From: Lachnoclostridium sp.
GTDB taxonomy: Bacteria > Bacillota > Clostridia > Lachnospirales > Lachnospiraceae
Reading direction: 5' to 3'
NCBI GenBank assembly: GCA_023665475.1
Contig: JAMPEB010000004.1
Location: 26,874-90,873 of the forward strand
Length of the DNA: 64,000 nucleotides
Shown piece by piece: positions 1 to 7,900 of the stretch. Made by a program: the position numbers and the translations under genes. The notes under the pieces were generated by a model, which ran no database searches, was not told where the DNA came from, and saw only the letters and a list, made by a program, of their open reading frames with translations. Numbering within the stretch: the first letter of the stretch is position 1; each line of letters starts with the position of its first letter.

Positions 1-2
1 CG

Positions 3-671
3 GTGGTTACTGCGCTGGTGACAACGGGCAGCCTGCCGGAAAATGCTTTTGCGTACGGCATCGAAACGGTAAAGAAAAAATTTGCCACAGCAGCCGCTTA
101 TTTTGCGGTGGACCGTCTGGTGTCCGGCGCCGTGAATCAGATTAACAGCGGGCTTGATGTGGTGGGAAATATTTTGGGCAAAATCCCCGGAATGGAGTCC
201 GTGGTTTCCTTTGCCAAGTCCTTTGTGAATATCGCCCTCGGCAATGTGGATGAATGCTGTCTGGCATACACCTTTTATCATGCGGAGCAGTCTGCCTTCA
301 AAAGCGCGGCGGACGGCGTGGTGATTTATTTCCAAAATTGGAAGACGGTTTAAAAGGATGCTTTAAAAACGGCATTTGTTTCTTTTATCGTTTCTGTTGC
401 AGCAGGGCTTTTGCTGTTCCTTGTGACCATAGGGGCTTTAGGGCTTCTGGGAATGCCGGGGCTTGGTGTGTTTTTCGTGTCGCTTATGCTGACCATGATG
501 ATTGTGCTTATCGTGAAATCCGCTGTAATGGACAGCTACACCATGGTATGCATGATATGCTCTTATATGCAGGTGGCGCCCACCACGGAAATTACATTTG
601 ATTTGTATGATAAGCTGTGCGGGCTGTCTTCCAAATTTAAGAGCTTGTTCCAGAAGGCGGGACAAGTGTGA
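3..671 (+). pseudogene. Interrupted membrane protein gene (left end outside window)
   Basis: I do not recognise the family. The frame is open from the left edge to a TAA at 351-353 and then continues in the same frame, without a shift, to a TGA at 669-671. The first part is amphipathic. The part after the stop encodes two strongly hydrophobic segments (about 380-450 and 455-525) and a cytoplasmic-looking tail. Continuous hydrophobic coding sense on both sides of the TAA indicates one ancestral protein; a single base change such as TTA to TAA would explain it. It may be a pseudogene, a sequencing error or, less likely, a readthrough site. No good ribosome binding site precedes the first downstream ATG at 411, so reinitiation looks poor. 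Confidence 0.6.
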
Positions 672-673
672 AC

Positions 674-803
674 GGAATGAAGATTTTCTAAGGTCAGAAA
701 GAACCTGACCTAATAAAATCTAAGTCATTCCGCGAAGAATCCGCAAGCGGATTCTTCCGAATTTGTGCAGATTCATGGATTGTTTGTGCCGCCAGAGGCG
801 GCA
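674..803 (+). repeat. Modular three-hairpin element, copy 1a
   Basis: Noncoding. Hairpin 1 pairs GGAATGA (674-680) with TCATTCC (725-731), continues inward with AGATTTT/AAAATCT, and is capped by GGTCAG (692-697)/CTGACC (705-710). Hairpin 2 is a perfect 11-bp stem, GAAGAATCCGC (734-744) with GCGGATTCTTC (747-757), with a 2-nt loop. A linker resembling the one in copy 1b leads to hairpin 3, TGCCGCC (787-793)/GGCGGCA (797-803). The order and spacing match copies 1b and 2 although the stem sequences differ. No open reading frame is evident. Confidence 0.75.
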
Positions 804-812
804 TGGCGGGAA

Positions 813-951
813 GTGTGAGAAGAATTTCTAAGGTGCTAAGAGGGTGTGTAAGTACCCCTCTTTAGTACAGCACCTAAGAACTTCTAAATCTCACACGGAA
901 GAACGCAAAACCTGCGTTCTTCATAGATTGTTGGTGCCTGATGCATAGGCA
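813..951 (+). repeat. Modular three-hairpin element, copy 1b (tandem)
   Basis: Second copy, directly behind the first. Hairpin 1 pairs GTGTGAGA (813-820) with TCTCACAC (889-896) and carries an inner AGGTGCT (831-837)/AGCACCT (869-875) helix. Hairpin 2 is GAAGAACGCA (898-907)/TGCGTTCTTC (913-922). Hairpin 3 is TGCCT (935-939)/AGGCA (947-951). The linker between hairpins 2 and 3 is nearly the same as in copy 1a (both contain GATTGTT followed by GTGCC). The copies end about 30 bp before the lipoprotein gene, so they could lie in its leader. Together with copy 1a this accounts for the whole 672-979 gap. Confidence 0.75.
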
Positions 952-979
952 TGATGGGAAGGGAATAAGGAGGGTATAC

Positions 980-1759
980 ATGAAACATATAAACAAGAAG
1001 TGGATGACAGCAATGGCTATGTCAGTTTTAGCAATGACAGAGCTGGCATTGGGTGGCTGCGGCAAGGAGGAGAGTGAAAATTCAAGCGCGCAGAGTGCAC
1101 CAAACATTACCATGAATGAAAATTCCGGTACGCAGGGCAGCAGTTCTGCTATGGCAGCGCAGGGCAGTGATGCCGAAATCCATGTTAAAATTGATACCGA
1201 AACGGATGTCAAAGCGGATGCCAAAATTAATGTTGAAACCACTGCTGAGACCTATGATAAAGGAAATGACATTGCTTATGAAAACAGTGACAGCGAAAGC
1301 GGGGAGGATTCTGCCATGAACGACGGACTGAAAGAAAGAATTAAAAAAGTGGAAGAGTATTGCAATGTGAAATTCCCGGAGGATTATATCCTTTTTATTG
1401 AGGAATATAATGCAGGGCAGCCGGCAGCCAACACCTTCAGGGCAAACAAAACGGATTACACCATTGACAGATTTTTAGGATTTATAAGCGATTATCAAAA
1501 TTCACCTCTGGGGGAATATGATATTGCAGTAGTAATGGCTCCGATAGAAACTTACCTTACGGACAACCCGGATTTGGTAGGAGCGGAGTTAGTACCTATA
1601 GCGGTCTTGTCCACCGGGGATTATGTGTGCCTGGATTTTAAGGACAATAAGGAGGAACCCAGCGTATGTGTCTGGGACAGCACAAAATCCGAAGAATTTC
1701 ATCCGGTCACTTATAAGGCTGCGGATTTCTTTTTACAGTTTGCGGAGAACTTGGAGTAA
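980..1759 (+). CDS. Secreted lipoprotein with SUKH (SMI1/KNR4) domain
   Basis: Predicted 259-residue exported lipoprotein. The start at 980 is chosen because GGAGG lies at 969-973 and it gives an n-region MKHINKKW, a hydrophobic core and a lipobox ending LGGC with Cys27 as lipidation site. Residues about 28-120 are a low-complexity, Ser/Glu/Asp/Thr-rich linker. Residues about 125-255 match the SUKH fold by pattern: FPEDYILFIEEYN near the start, then a central strand with GDYVCLDF and a later VCVWD. SUKH proteins are mostly cytoplasmic immunity proteins against toxins, or regulators; a lipid-anchored extracytoplasmic one is unusual. No toxin gene is adjacent. The next genes encode a two-component system, with no visible functional tie. 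Confidence 0.72.
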   Translation: MKHINKKWMTAMAMSVLAMTELALGGCGKEESENSSAQSAPNITMNENSGTQGSSSAMAAQGSDAEIHVKIDTETDVKADAKINVETTAETYDKGNDIAYENSDSESGEDSAMNDGLKERIKKVEEYCNVKFPEDYILFIEEYNAGQPAANTFRANKTDYTIDRFLGFISDYQNSPLGEYDIAVVMAPIETYLTDNPDLVGAELVPIAVLSTGDYVCLDFKDNKEEPSVCVWDSTKSEEFHPVTYKAADFFLQFAENLE

Positions 1760-1792
1760 GGAAATGATTCCCTCTGTTAATGCGGGTAAAAG

Positions 1793-1958
1793 CATGGTAT
1801 AATGATTCTGCTATCGCAGAATCCAAGTCAGCTTGCGCTGCCTTGTCTTCACAAAGCAAAGGAACGCTTTGTGAGGCATTATACAGGAATCCATGGCTTG
1901 AAAATCAAATGTCTGTTGCGCAGCCGCTTGATTTTCTGCGCTCATGGTATAATGATTC
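1793..1958 (+). repeat. 16-bp direct repeat with TATAAT flanking a hairpin cluster
   Basis: CATGGTATAATGATTC occurs perfectly at 1793-1808 and again at 1943-1958. Each copy holds a TATAAT that could be a -10 box, but -35 matches are weak. Between them are consecutive hairpins: GATTCTGC/GCAGAATC (about 1804-1823), CAGC/GCTG inside CAAG/CTTG (about 1824-1845), CACAAAGC/GCTTTGTG (1850-1873), and GAAAATCAA with TTGATTTTC (about 1900-1935). This may be a small insertion with target duplication, or a leader of the response regulator gene at 1987. Confidence 0.55.
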
Positions 1959-1986
1959 ATATTATTTTTACCGAGAGGGATAAATC

Positions 1987-2682
1987 ATGAAAATCGCAAT
2001 ATGTGAAGATGAAACAGAAATAGGTTTGCAGATGAAAGCTATGATGGAGGCATCGGGGCGGGAGATTACTCTTTACTCCGATGCCGAATCACTTTTAGCG
2101 GATTGGGATAAGGGGAACCGCTTTGATGCGGTTTTTACGGATATTGTTATGGAGGATAAGCCTGCGGGCATGGACTTGTGCAGGCGGCTAAATGCAGAGG
2201 GAAAAGTCTTTTTAATTATCATCACAAATTATATTGAGTATGCCCCTGAGGGCTACCGAAACGGTGTGTTTCGTTATCTGATGAAGCCGCTTCAGCAGGA
2301 TATGTTAGACGAGGTTTTTCGTGAGATTGAGAAGGAAACCCGGAAAAGCGGAAAATTTGTGGTGGATGCCTTTGATGGCGAACGGGTGATTTCGGGCGGA
2401 GATATTCTGTATGTGGAGGTACAGGGAAGATATCTGGATATTCATCTTAAGGATGCTCAGGAAGCGGAAACGGTTGTCATGCTGATGCAGAGCTTGAAGG
2501 AGTTTGCCTCTGTGCTGCCACCGGGCAGATTTTCTCGCATAAACAGGAATCAACTGGTAAATTTGGAGAGAATTACAGTAGTGAAGCAGGGAAGTTTAAC
2601 CTTGGAAAACGGAAAGATATTATCGGTAAGCCGCAGACAGCAGAGGGAATTGCAGGAGGCATTGGCGCGGTGTCTTGCCTGA
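1987..2682 (+). CDS. LytTR-family response regulator (AgrA-like)
   Basis: 231 residues. N-terminal receiver domain (about 1-120) with the acidic pair Glu7/Asp8, phosphoacceptor Asp52 in VFTDIVME and a conserved Lys near residue 100 (MKPL). C-terminal LytTR DNA-binding domain (about 128-228), recognisable from the GGDILYVEV and RFSRINRNQLVNL patterns. The start ATG has GAGGGAT just upstream. Its stop is followed closely by the sensor kinase gene at 2702, so the two form a classic pair. LytTR regulators usually bind paired direct repeats upstream of virulence, bacteriocin or cell-surface genes. No agrB/agrD-type peptide genes are visible nearby, so the inducing signal is unknown. Confidence 0.93.
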   Translation: MKIAICEDETEIGLQMKAMMEASGREITLYSDAESLLADWDKGNRFDAVFTDIVMEDKPAGMDLCRRLNAEGKVFLIIITNYIEYAPEGYRNGVFRYLMKPLQQDMLDEVFREIEKETRKSGKFVVDAFDGERVISGGDILYVEVQGRYLDIHLKDAQEAETVVMLMQSLKEFASVLPPGRFSRINRNQLVNLERITVVKQGSLTLENGKILSVSRRQQRELQEALARCLA

Positions 2683-2701
2683 AAGAGGAGGACTTTTGAG
2701 C

Positions 2702-3988
2702 ATGACTTTAGTGGCATTTGTGGTTTTGGGCAGTTTGCTGGATATGCTTGCCTTTTATCAAATTTTTATGATATATCGGCTCTTTTTTGCGGAGAGCTTT
2801 AAGCTTTCGGCAGTTAAAATTGCAGCGATTGCGGGAATTGCATTTGCTGTCAGCGCTATTTCCATGTTTCTCGGGACATGGAGCATTGTCTGCTCAATGC
2901 TCATCATCGTGCTTATATTCGGGAAGAGGAAAATTTGGGAAAGCATTTTGATTGTGCCTGCTATTATGGTGTATACGGTGTTGGGGATTATTCCCTTGAT
3001 AATGCTGCGTGAGATTATCACGCTGCCAAAAGCTCCGCTTATGCTCACCCTGATAGGGGCGGATTATCTGGGTATCATCATGGATGTATTAGGATGTATC
3101 GCCTTGACCGTACTTTATGGAATCATAAAGCGACATAAGGTTTCTTTGATTCTTCGACCCTTGGAAATTTTGGGATTCGGAATGTTCTTTTTATTTGAAT
3201 TGTTTTTGCTGATGGGCATTGCCGTGATACGGGTGCATTATGAAGGAACCATGAAACTGCTGCTAAATGCAAGCTGTCTGTTTTTCTTTTGTGTTGCCAT
3301 GGGAGCCTATCTGTGGCAGATGATTACGCTGCGGAGGGTGCGGCGGTTGAATGTATTAGTGAAACAGGAAGAAGATTACATAGAGTGCCAGCTTTCTTAT
3401 CTGGAACAGTACCGAAGCGAGAATCAAAGCATTCGCGCCCTGCGCCATGATTTGCGGGGGCATCTGCAGATGCTGCAAAGTTTACAGGATAGCAATCAGA
3501 AAAGAAAGATGGAGTTGTATCTGGATTCGCTGCAGGCGCAGACCAACCGCATAACGGAGCTGGAATTTACAGGAAATCAGGCGGCGGATATCGTGCTGGC
3601 AAATCAAAAAGCGAAAGCACAGAAAATGGGGATTCCCTTTGTGTGCGAAGGGGCATTTCCATGGTTTGACTGCCTGACTCCCATGGAGGTTTGTTCTCTT
3701 TTGTCCAATTTATTGGATAACGCGCTGGACGCTTCCATGAAAGAGGACGAGCCGGATATCCATATAAAGGGCGGTATGCAGGAACATTTTTGGACGCTGG
3801 CGGTCAGCAACCGTGCCAAGAAAGAGTGTAAGATTCATAATAACCGCGCGGCTTCCACCAAAGGGGGAAACCACGGGATGGGGCTGGGGATTGTGGAGCA
3901 GATTATGGAAAAATATGGCGGAATCTGTACTTTTACCTGGGAGGAAGAGAGGTTTTACTGTAGGATATTATTTCCCCGGAGCGAGTGA
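2702..3988 (+). CDS. Sensor histidine kinase with GHKL ATPase domain (AgrC-like)
   Basis: About 428 residues. The N-terminal half has six or so hydrophobic segments, as in AgrC-type sensors. A dimerisation helix follows with an H-box of the form LRHDLRGHLQML. The C-terminal GHKL ATPase carries an N-box (LLSNLLDNALDAS) and a glycine-rich HGMGLGIVEQI motif. AGGAGG at 2686-2691 precedes the ATG at 2702 by 10 nt; a TTG at 2696 is an alternative start, and TTG 2675, overlapping the regulator gene, is less likely. It probably senses an extracellular or membrane signal and phosphorylates the LytTR regulator encoded just upstream. The adjacent minus-strand sortase gene converges on it with a 9-nt gap. 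Confidence 0.9.
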   Translation: MTLVAFVVLGSLLDMLAFYQIFMIYRLFFAESFKLSAVKIAAIAGIAFAVSAISMFLGTWSIVCSMLIIVLIFGKRKIWESILIVPAIMVYTVLGIIPLIMLREIITLPKAPLMLTLIGADYLGIIMDVLGCIALTVLYGIIKRHKVSLILRPLEILGFGMFFLFELFLLMGIAVIRVHYEGTMKLLLNASCLFFFCVAMGAYLWQMITLRRVRRLNVLVKQEEDYIECQLSYLEQYRSENQSIRALRHDLRGHLQMLQSLQDSNQKRKMELYLDSLQAQTNRITELEFTGNQAADIVLANQKAKAQKMGIPFVCEGAFPWFDCLTPMEVCSLLSNLLDNALDASMKEDEPDIHIKGGMQEHFWTLAVSNRAKKECKIHNNRAASTKGGNHGMGLGIVEQIMEKYGGICTFTWEEERFYCRILFPRSE

Positions 3989-3997
3989 AAGAAGTCT

Positions 3998-4930
3998 TTA
4001 ATAAAGCTCTTTTCCTACCACTACAAAGCGACCGTTTTCCGTGTGGTAGGAACAGGTGGAGAGGGTTATGAAATGATCCCCGTATACCGCATTGACTCCG
4101 GTGTCATAGAGAGAGAGCTTTTTGATATTGCTGTAAAAACTGTCAAATTCTTCCCAGCTTTCTATATTACAGCAGTTATAATATTTAAATACAAAATCGT
4201 TCTCATAATAGACTTGTGACTCAAATACAGCGACAACCTCATAAGTCCGTCTTCCATCCAAGGTATCCAGAAAAATCAGATTGTGCTTTTCCATATAGCT
4301 CTTTTTCCGATAATTTAAAAGACCGCCAAACATTGCGCCGGATTTCATGTTATGCCCGTGGATAATCCAGTTTACATTTTCGCTCTCAAGATCACATCTG
4401 GCAGATACCAGCAGGCTTCCGTTCCGGTTTTCGTTTCCGTAAAAGTCCCGGTACAGGTAATAATCCTCCTCTTGCGGAGTCTGCATGACCGGATAATCGA
4501 TATTTGTATCGGGAATCGTCAGCCAGCCGGCTATGTCGGGATTTTCCTCCTTAAGCGACCGTATAAAATTTTTTTCCTCTTCTCCCGACTGTGACACGCC
4601 ATAAATCTCATTCCGCTGCTCCTTCAGCCGCTTTTGCTGTTGCTGCAGCATTTGATAATCCCCATCAAAAATTTCTGTCTCCTCCTGCACCATCAATGTG
4701 ACACCGGCGATAACCACAAGCAGGACCGTACATAGGACGGTAGCTATCACAATGGCATGTTTTTTGCAGAATGCCAACAGATAAAACCATAGTAATACTA
4801 CAATAAGCAGAAATACATAAAGTTTTCTGTGGTTCGGGTGATTTTTTCCCGCAGCGGACACTTTTTGAATGGTCTGTAGCTGCTTTTCACTGAATTTGCC
4901 GGAATATTTAGTGCTCTGTACTTTGCTCAT
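3998..4930 (-). CDS. srtB: Class B sortase
   Basis: 310 residues. Sortases join surface proteins to the cell wall or to each other by transpeptidation at a short sorting motif. The catalytic domain (about 125-310) shows the class B signature: His193 in HGHNM, Cys293 in TLSTCSY and Arg301 in GRFVVVG, all present. The N-terminus is unusual: about 36 charged residues, then two hydrophobic stretches (about 37-53 and 59-80) instead of the single anchor of standard SrtB. The ATG sits directly behind GGAAGAAAGAGG, and the gene starts 23 nt inside the end of the surface-protein gene, implying coupled translation. That protein is the obvious candidate substrate, though its sorting signal is atypical. 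Confidence 0.92.
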   Translation of the reverse strand: MSKVQSTKYSGKFSEKQLQTIQKVSAAGKNHPNHRKLYVFLLIVVLLWFYLLAFCKKHAIVIATVLCTVLLVVIAGVTLMVQEETEIFDGDYQMLQQQQKRLKEQRNEIYGVSQSGEEEKNFIRSLKEENPDIAGWLTIPDTNIDYPVMQTPQEEDYYLYRDFYGNENRNGSLLVSARCDLESENVNWIIHGHNMKSGAMFGGLLNYRKKSYMEKHNLIFLDTLDGRRTYEVVAVFESQVYYENDFVFKYYNCCNIESWEEFDSFYSNIKKLSLYDTGVNAVYGDHFITLSTCSYHTENGRFVVVGKELY

Positions 4931-7900
4931 CCTCTTTCTTCCTTGTTTTGATATAGAGTTCTATACGCTCTGCTTCCAATAGGTCAGTCCGGACGGTTTC
5001 TCCGTGGTTCGTTCTTCCGCGCCCTGTTTTTGGCACTTGGTCTAAATTGCCCCTTGCTTCAGGCTCCGGTTCATCTTCGGTGATTGACCATTTCGCCACA
5101 GCCTGCATATTTTTGGCGGGCATCAGAACTTTCTGCCCCGGATTGTAGAGATGATCCTCATATAACCATCCCTGAAAATCGTAACCCTTGCGGATGAAGG
5201 TGATTGGCTTTAATTCATCCTCTGTATTTGCTTCGATATAATGAAGTCCCGGGTTCTCTCCCGTACTGTCCTCGCTCAAGTATGTCAACAGATACATCAT
5301 CCGGGCATCTTCCATGACTTCTACGCTTCCGCTCCCCACATAGCCGCAGTAAATCGTTCCGTCCGTCAAATAGAGCGTGCCCTCTTCCAGCGTAAAGGCA
5401 GGGTCACCCGGAATGCCTCCGAATACTTCTCCTTCCGATTTCGAGTTTGCGGACAACATACTCATGGAACCGTTGGAATCCTTTATGGTCAGGATACCCA
5501 GAGAACCGACTGTGACAGCGCTTCCCGAAACATCCGCCTGTAGCTTTTGTCCGTTTAAGTCCAATGTAACTTCCATATTCACATAGGCAGTACCTGTATA
5601 ATCCTCCAGCAGAACAATCATTCCGCCCGGAGCAACCCGCTCCAGAGCCGCTTTCAATGTTTGCAGCGGATGTACGATACACCCGTCCCCTGTCTCGTCG
5701 CTTCCCGTAAAGGCGGCAACATAGATGATTTCCCTTTGATAGCGGGTCACCGAAAGTTCCGTACTCCGGCCGACATAGTCTCTTGCCGTCACCAGATAGG
5801 CGTCTTCATTGCGCGAGCGGTTCAGCTCGGTTATGGGAAAAGTCAGCTTATAACCGTCTTCGCAGGGTGTAATCAGGGGTTCTGTTTCCTCCCCCATCCA
5901 AAGGACTTGAATACTGTCAGGATCGACACCGCTTCCTGTATCTTTGATTAACACGGTGGCAGTGGGAGCATCGTTGGTCAAACTCTTTTCTTCCAGCACA
6001 ATAATCGGCGCTGTCCTGTCTATGCCCAAAGCGGTTCTTGTATCGGAAGTATTTGCGGCGTTGTCCTTCGCCTCCGTCCGCAGAATGTTAGCGCCCTCTG
6101 TTTCTATTGTAGCGGTAAAGTCAAAAGCAGTCAACTTTTCATCATCGGCTGATTTCTGTGTCTGCGTGGCGCCCTCATTGATGGAATAGGAAATAAGCGA
6201 AAGACCGCTGTCCTCATCCGTCACCCTTGCGGAAACAGTCACTGCCTCGGTAAACCAGATGCCGCCGTCCGCTCCTCTGACGCCGGAATTACCGTTTATG
6301 TCCGTCAATACAAAATTTTCCCATACAGGGCTTTCGTCTTCTATTACCCACCAGTCGGAACCATCCGCCTTTTGCAAGGTCATTTCCTCACTTGTATTCC
6401 CTGCCTTATCTTCTACATGGTATGTAATTCTTCCCGTTGTATGCATGGGTATGTCGAACCGGAAAAAGCCGTCTTCCTCCGGCGTTACAGACCGCACCTC
6501 TTCCCCGTCTCCGGGCAATGTATAGTACAGCCTGCCAAGACCGCTTCCCGCATCTTCCGCAATAACAGTAATCTGCAGGGGCCTGCCGAAGAAATTTCCA
6601 AAGGGTAAGAAACTGCCGCAGGCGCTTGGGGCGGTTCCGTCGGCTGTGGAATAAGTAAGGTCTTTCACAATGGGTTTATCCACATCCACCTTCAGGTTCA
6701 ATGCGGCGGTATCCGATGTGACGGTATCCGGTCTGTTTTCCCAGATTATCTCATTATAGGCGCTAAAGGAGAAATTTCCTGACCCCTCCACAGACGGCTG
6801 CACCTCCGCCGTCAGCTTTTGCGCTGTTTCATTGTCATGCCAAAACATCGTGTTGACATAGGGAGAAGACATCATCGGCCGGAGACTGATCTGCGGCAGG
6901 GTAACATACCAGCCGTCTTTCCCGTCCGGTTCATCGGGATATACCGAAAAATCCGGCTTTATAATGGAGCTTGGCACAAGGATTCCCATATTCAGTCCCT
7001 TTGTTGCCGGGGGGGTAGTGTCATTCAGGCTAAAAGTATAGTTTCCGTTTTCGTCAAAATATTCGCTTGCGCCATAAAATTCATCTTCGCCTTTTTCTAC
7101 ATGCAGGGTATAGGTTCCCGGCAGCAGGATACCAAAGCTATAGCTGCCGCTGTCGGAATCTGTGTCAATCTCTTGAATCAGAGCCTCATTATCGGTCGAC
7201 TCCCCGGAGTAAAGCTTCAAAGTGTATGCCTTATCATTGGGAATTTCGTCGGCATCTTGTTTGCCATTGCAGTTTCTGTCCTGAAAAATCGTGCCGCTAA
7301 AATCTACGAGCTTTGCTGACAGTTCACTCATCCTGCGGTCTTGTGTCGGAGTCTTGTCTTCGCCGAGATTATATTCCGTCAGTACCTCAATATATGTTTT
7401 ATATTGCTCCCAATTTATCTCTGTTCCGTCATAGGCGGAGAAGGAGACGCTAAAAGGAAACTTAAGATACGCACTTTTTGCGGACTCCAAAATTCGGTTC
7501 TGCCCGGTCTGGATTTTGACATGGGAAATTTGGGTATAGTCCTCCACCTGTTCTGCGTCCAGCCAGTCTTCTCCGGTGACGCTGTATTGTACGGTGCATC
7601 CTTCCAGAAAACTTCCTTCCGGCGTAACGGGACCCGTTAACTGCACATCGTATTGCGAAGTATATTCCTCATTTTTATAGTCAAATACCTCTCCCTTTTT
7701 GTGTAAAGTAATCCTGATGGCGGCGTTGGTTACGGAAGCTCCGGAACCGATACCGTTGTAGAGATAATAGCTGTAGTTCCCCGCAGAGTTATAATAATAT
7801 TCATTATTCAGATTTTCCCCTACCTGTCCCGTGGAGGAGAGATATCCCGCAATCGCAATGAGACCGAGAGGATTGATAGTAATATATGTGTTGAGGGACT

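Noticed and set aside
351..353. Stop codon reassignment or selenocysteine insertion for the interrupted genes
   Set aside because: The two stops differ (TAA and TGA), all three stop codons end other genes normally here, and no SECIS-like element was evident.
674..951. CRISPR-like array from repeated palindromes
   Set aside because: There are no identical repeats of constant length with unique spacers, and no cas genes nearby. The hairpins differ in sequence and size.
5022..5036. Ordinary LPXTG-type sorting signal
   Set aside because: Only the pentapeptide is present; the hydrophobic helix is missing in all three frames, so it is reported as atypical.
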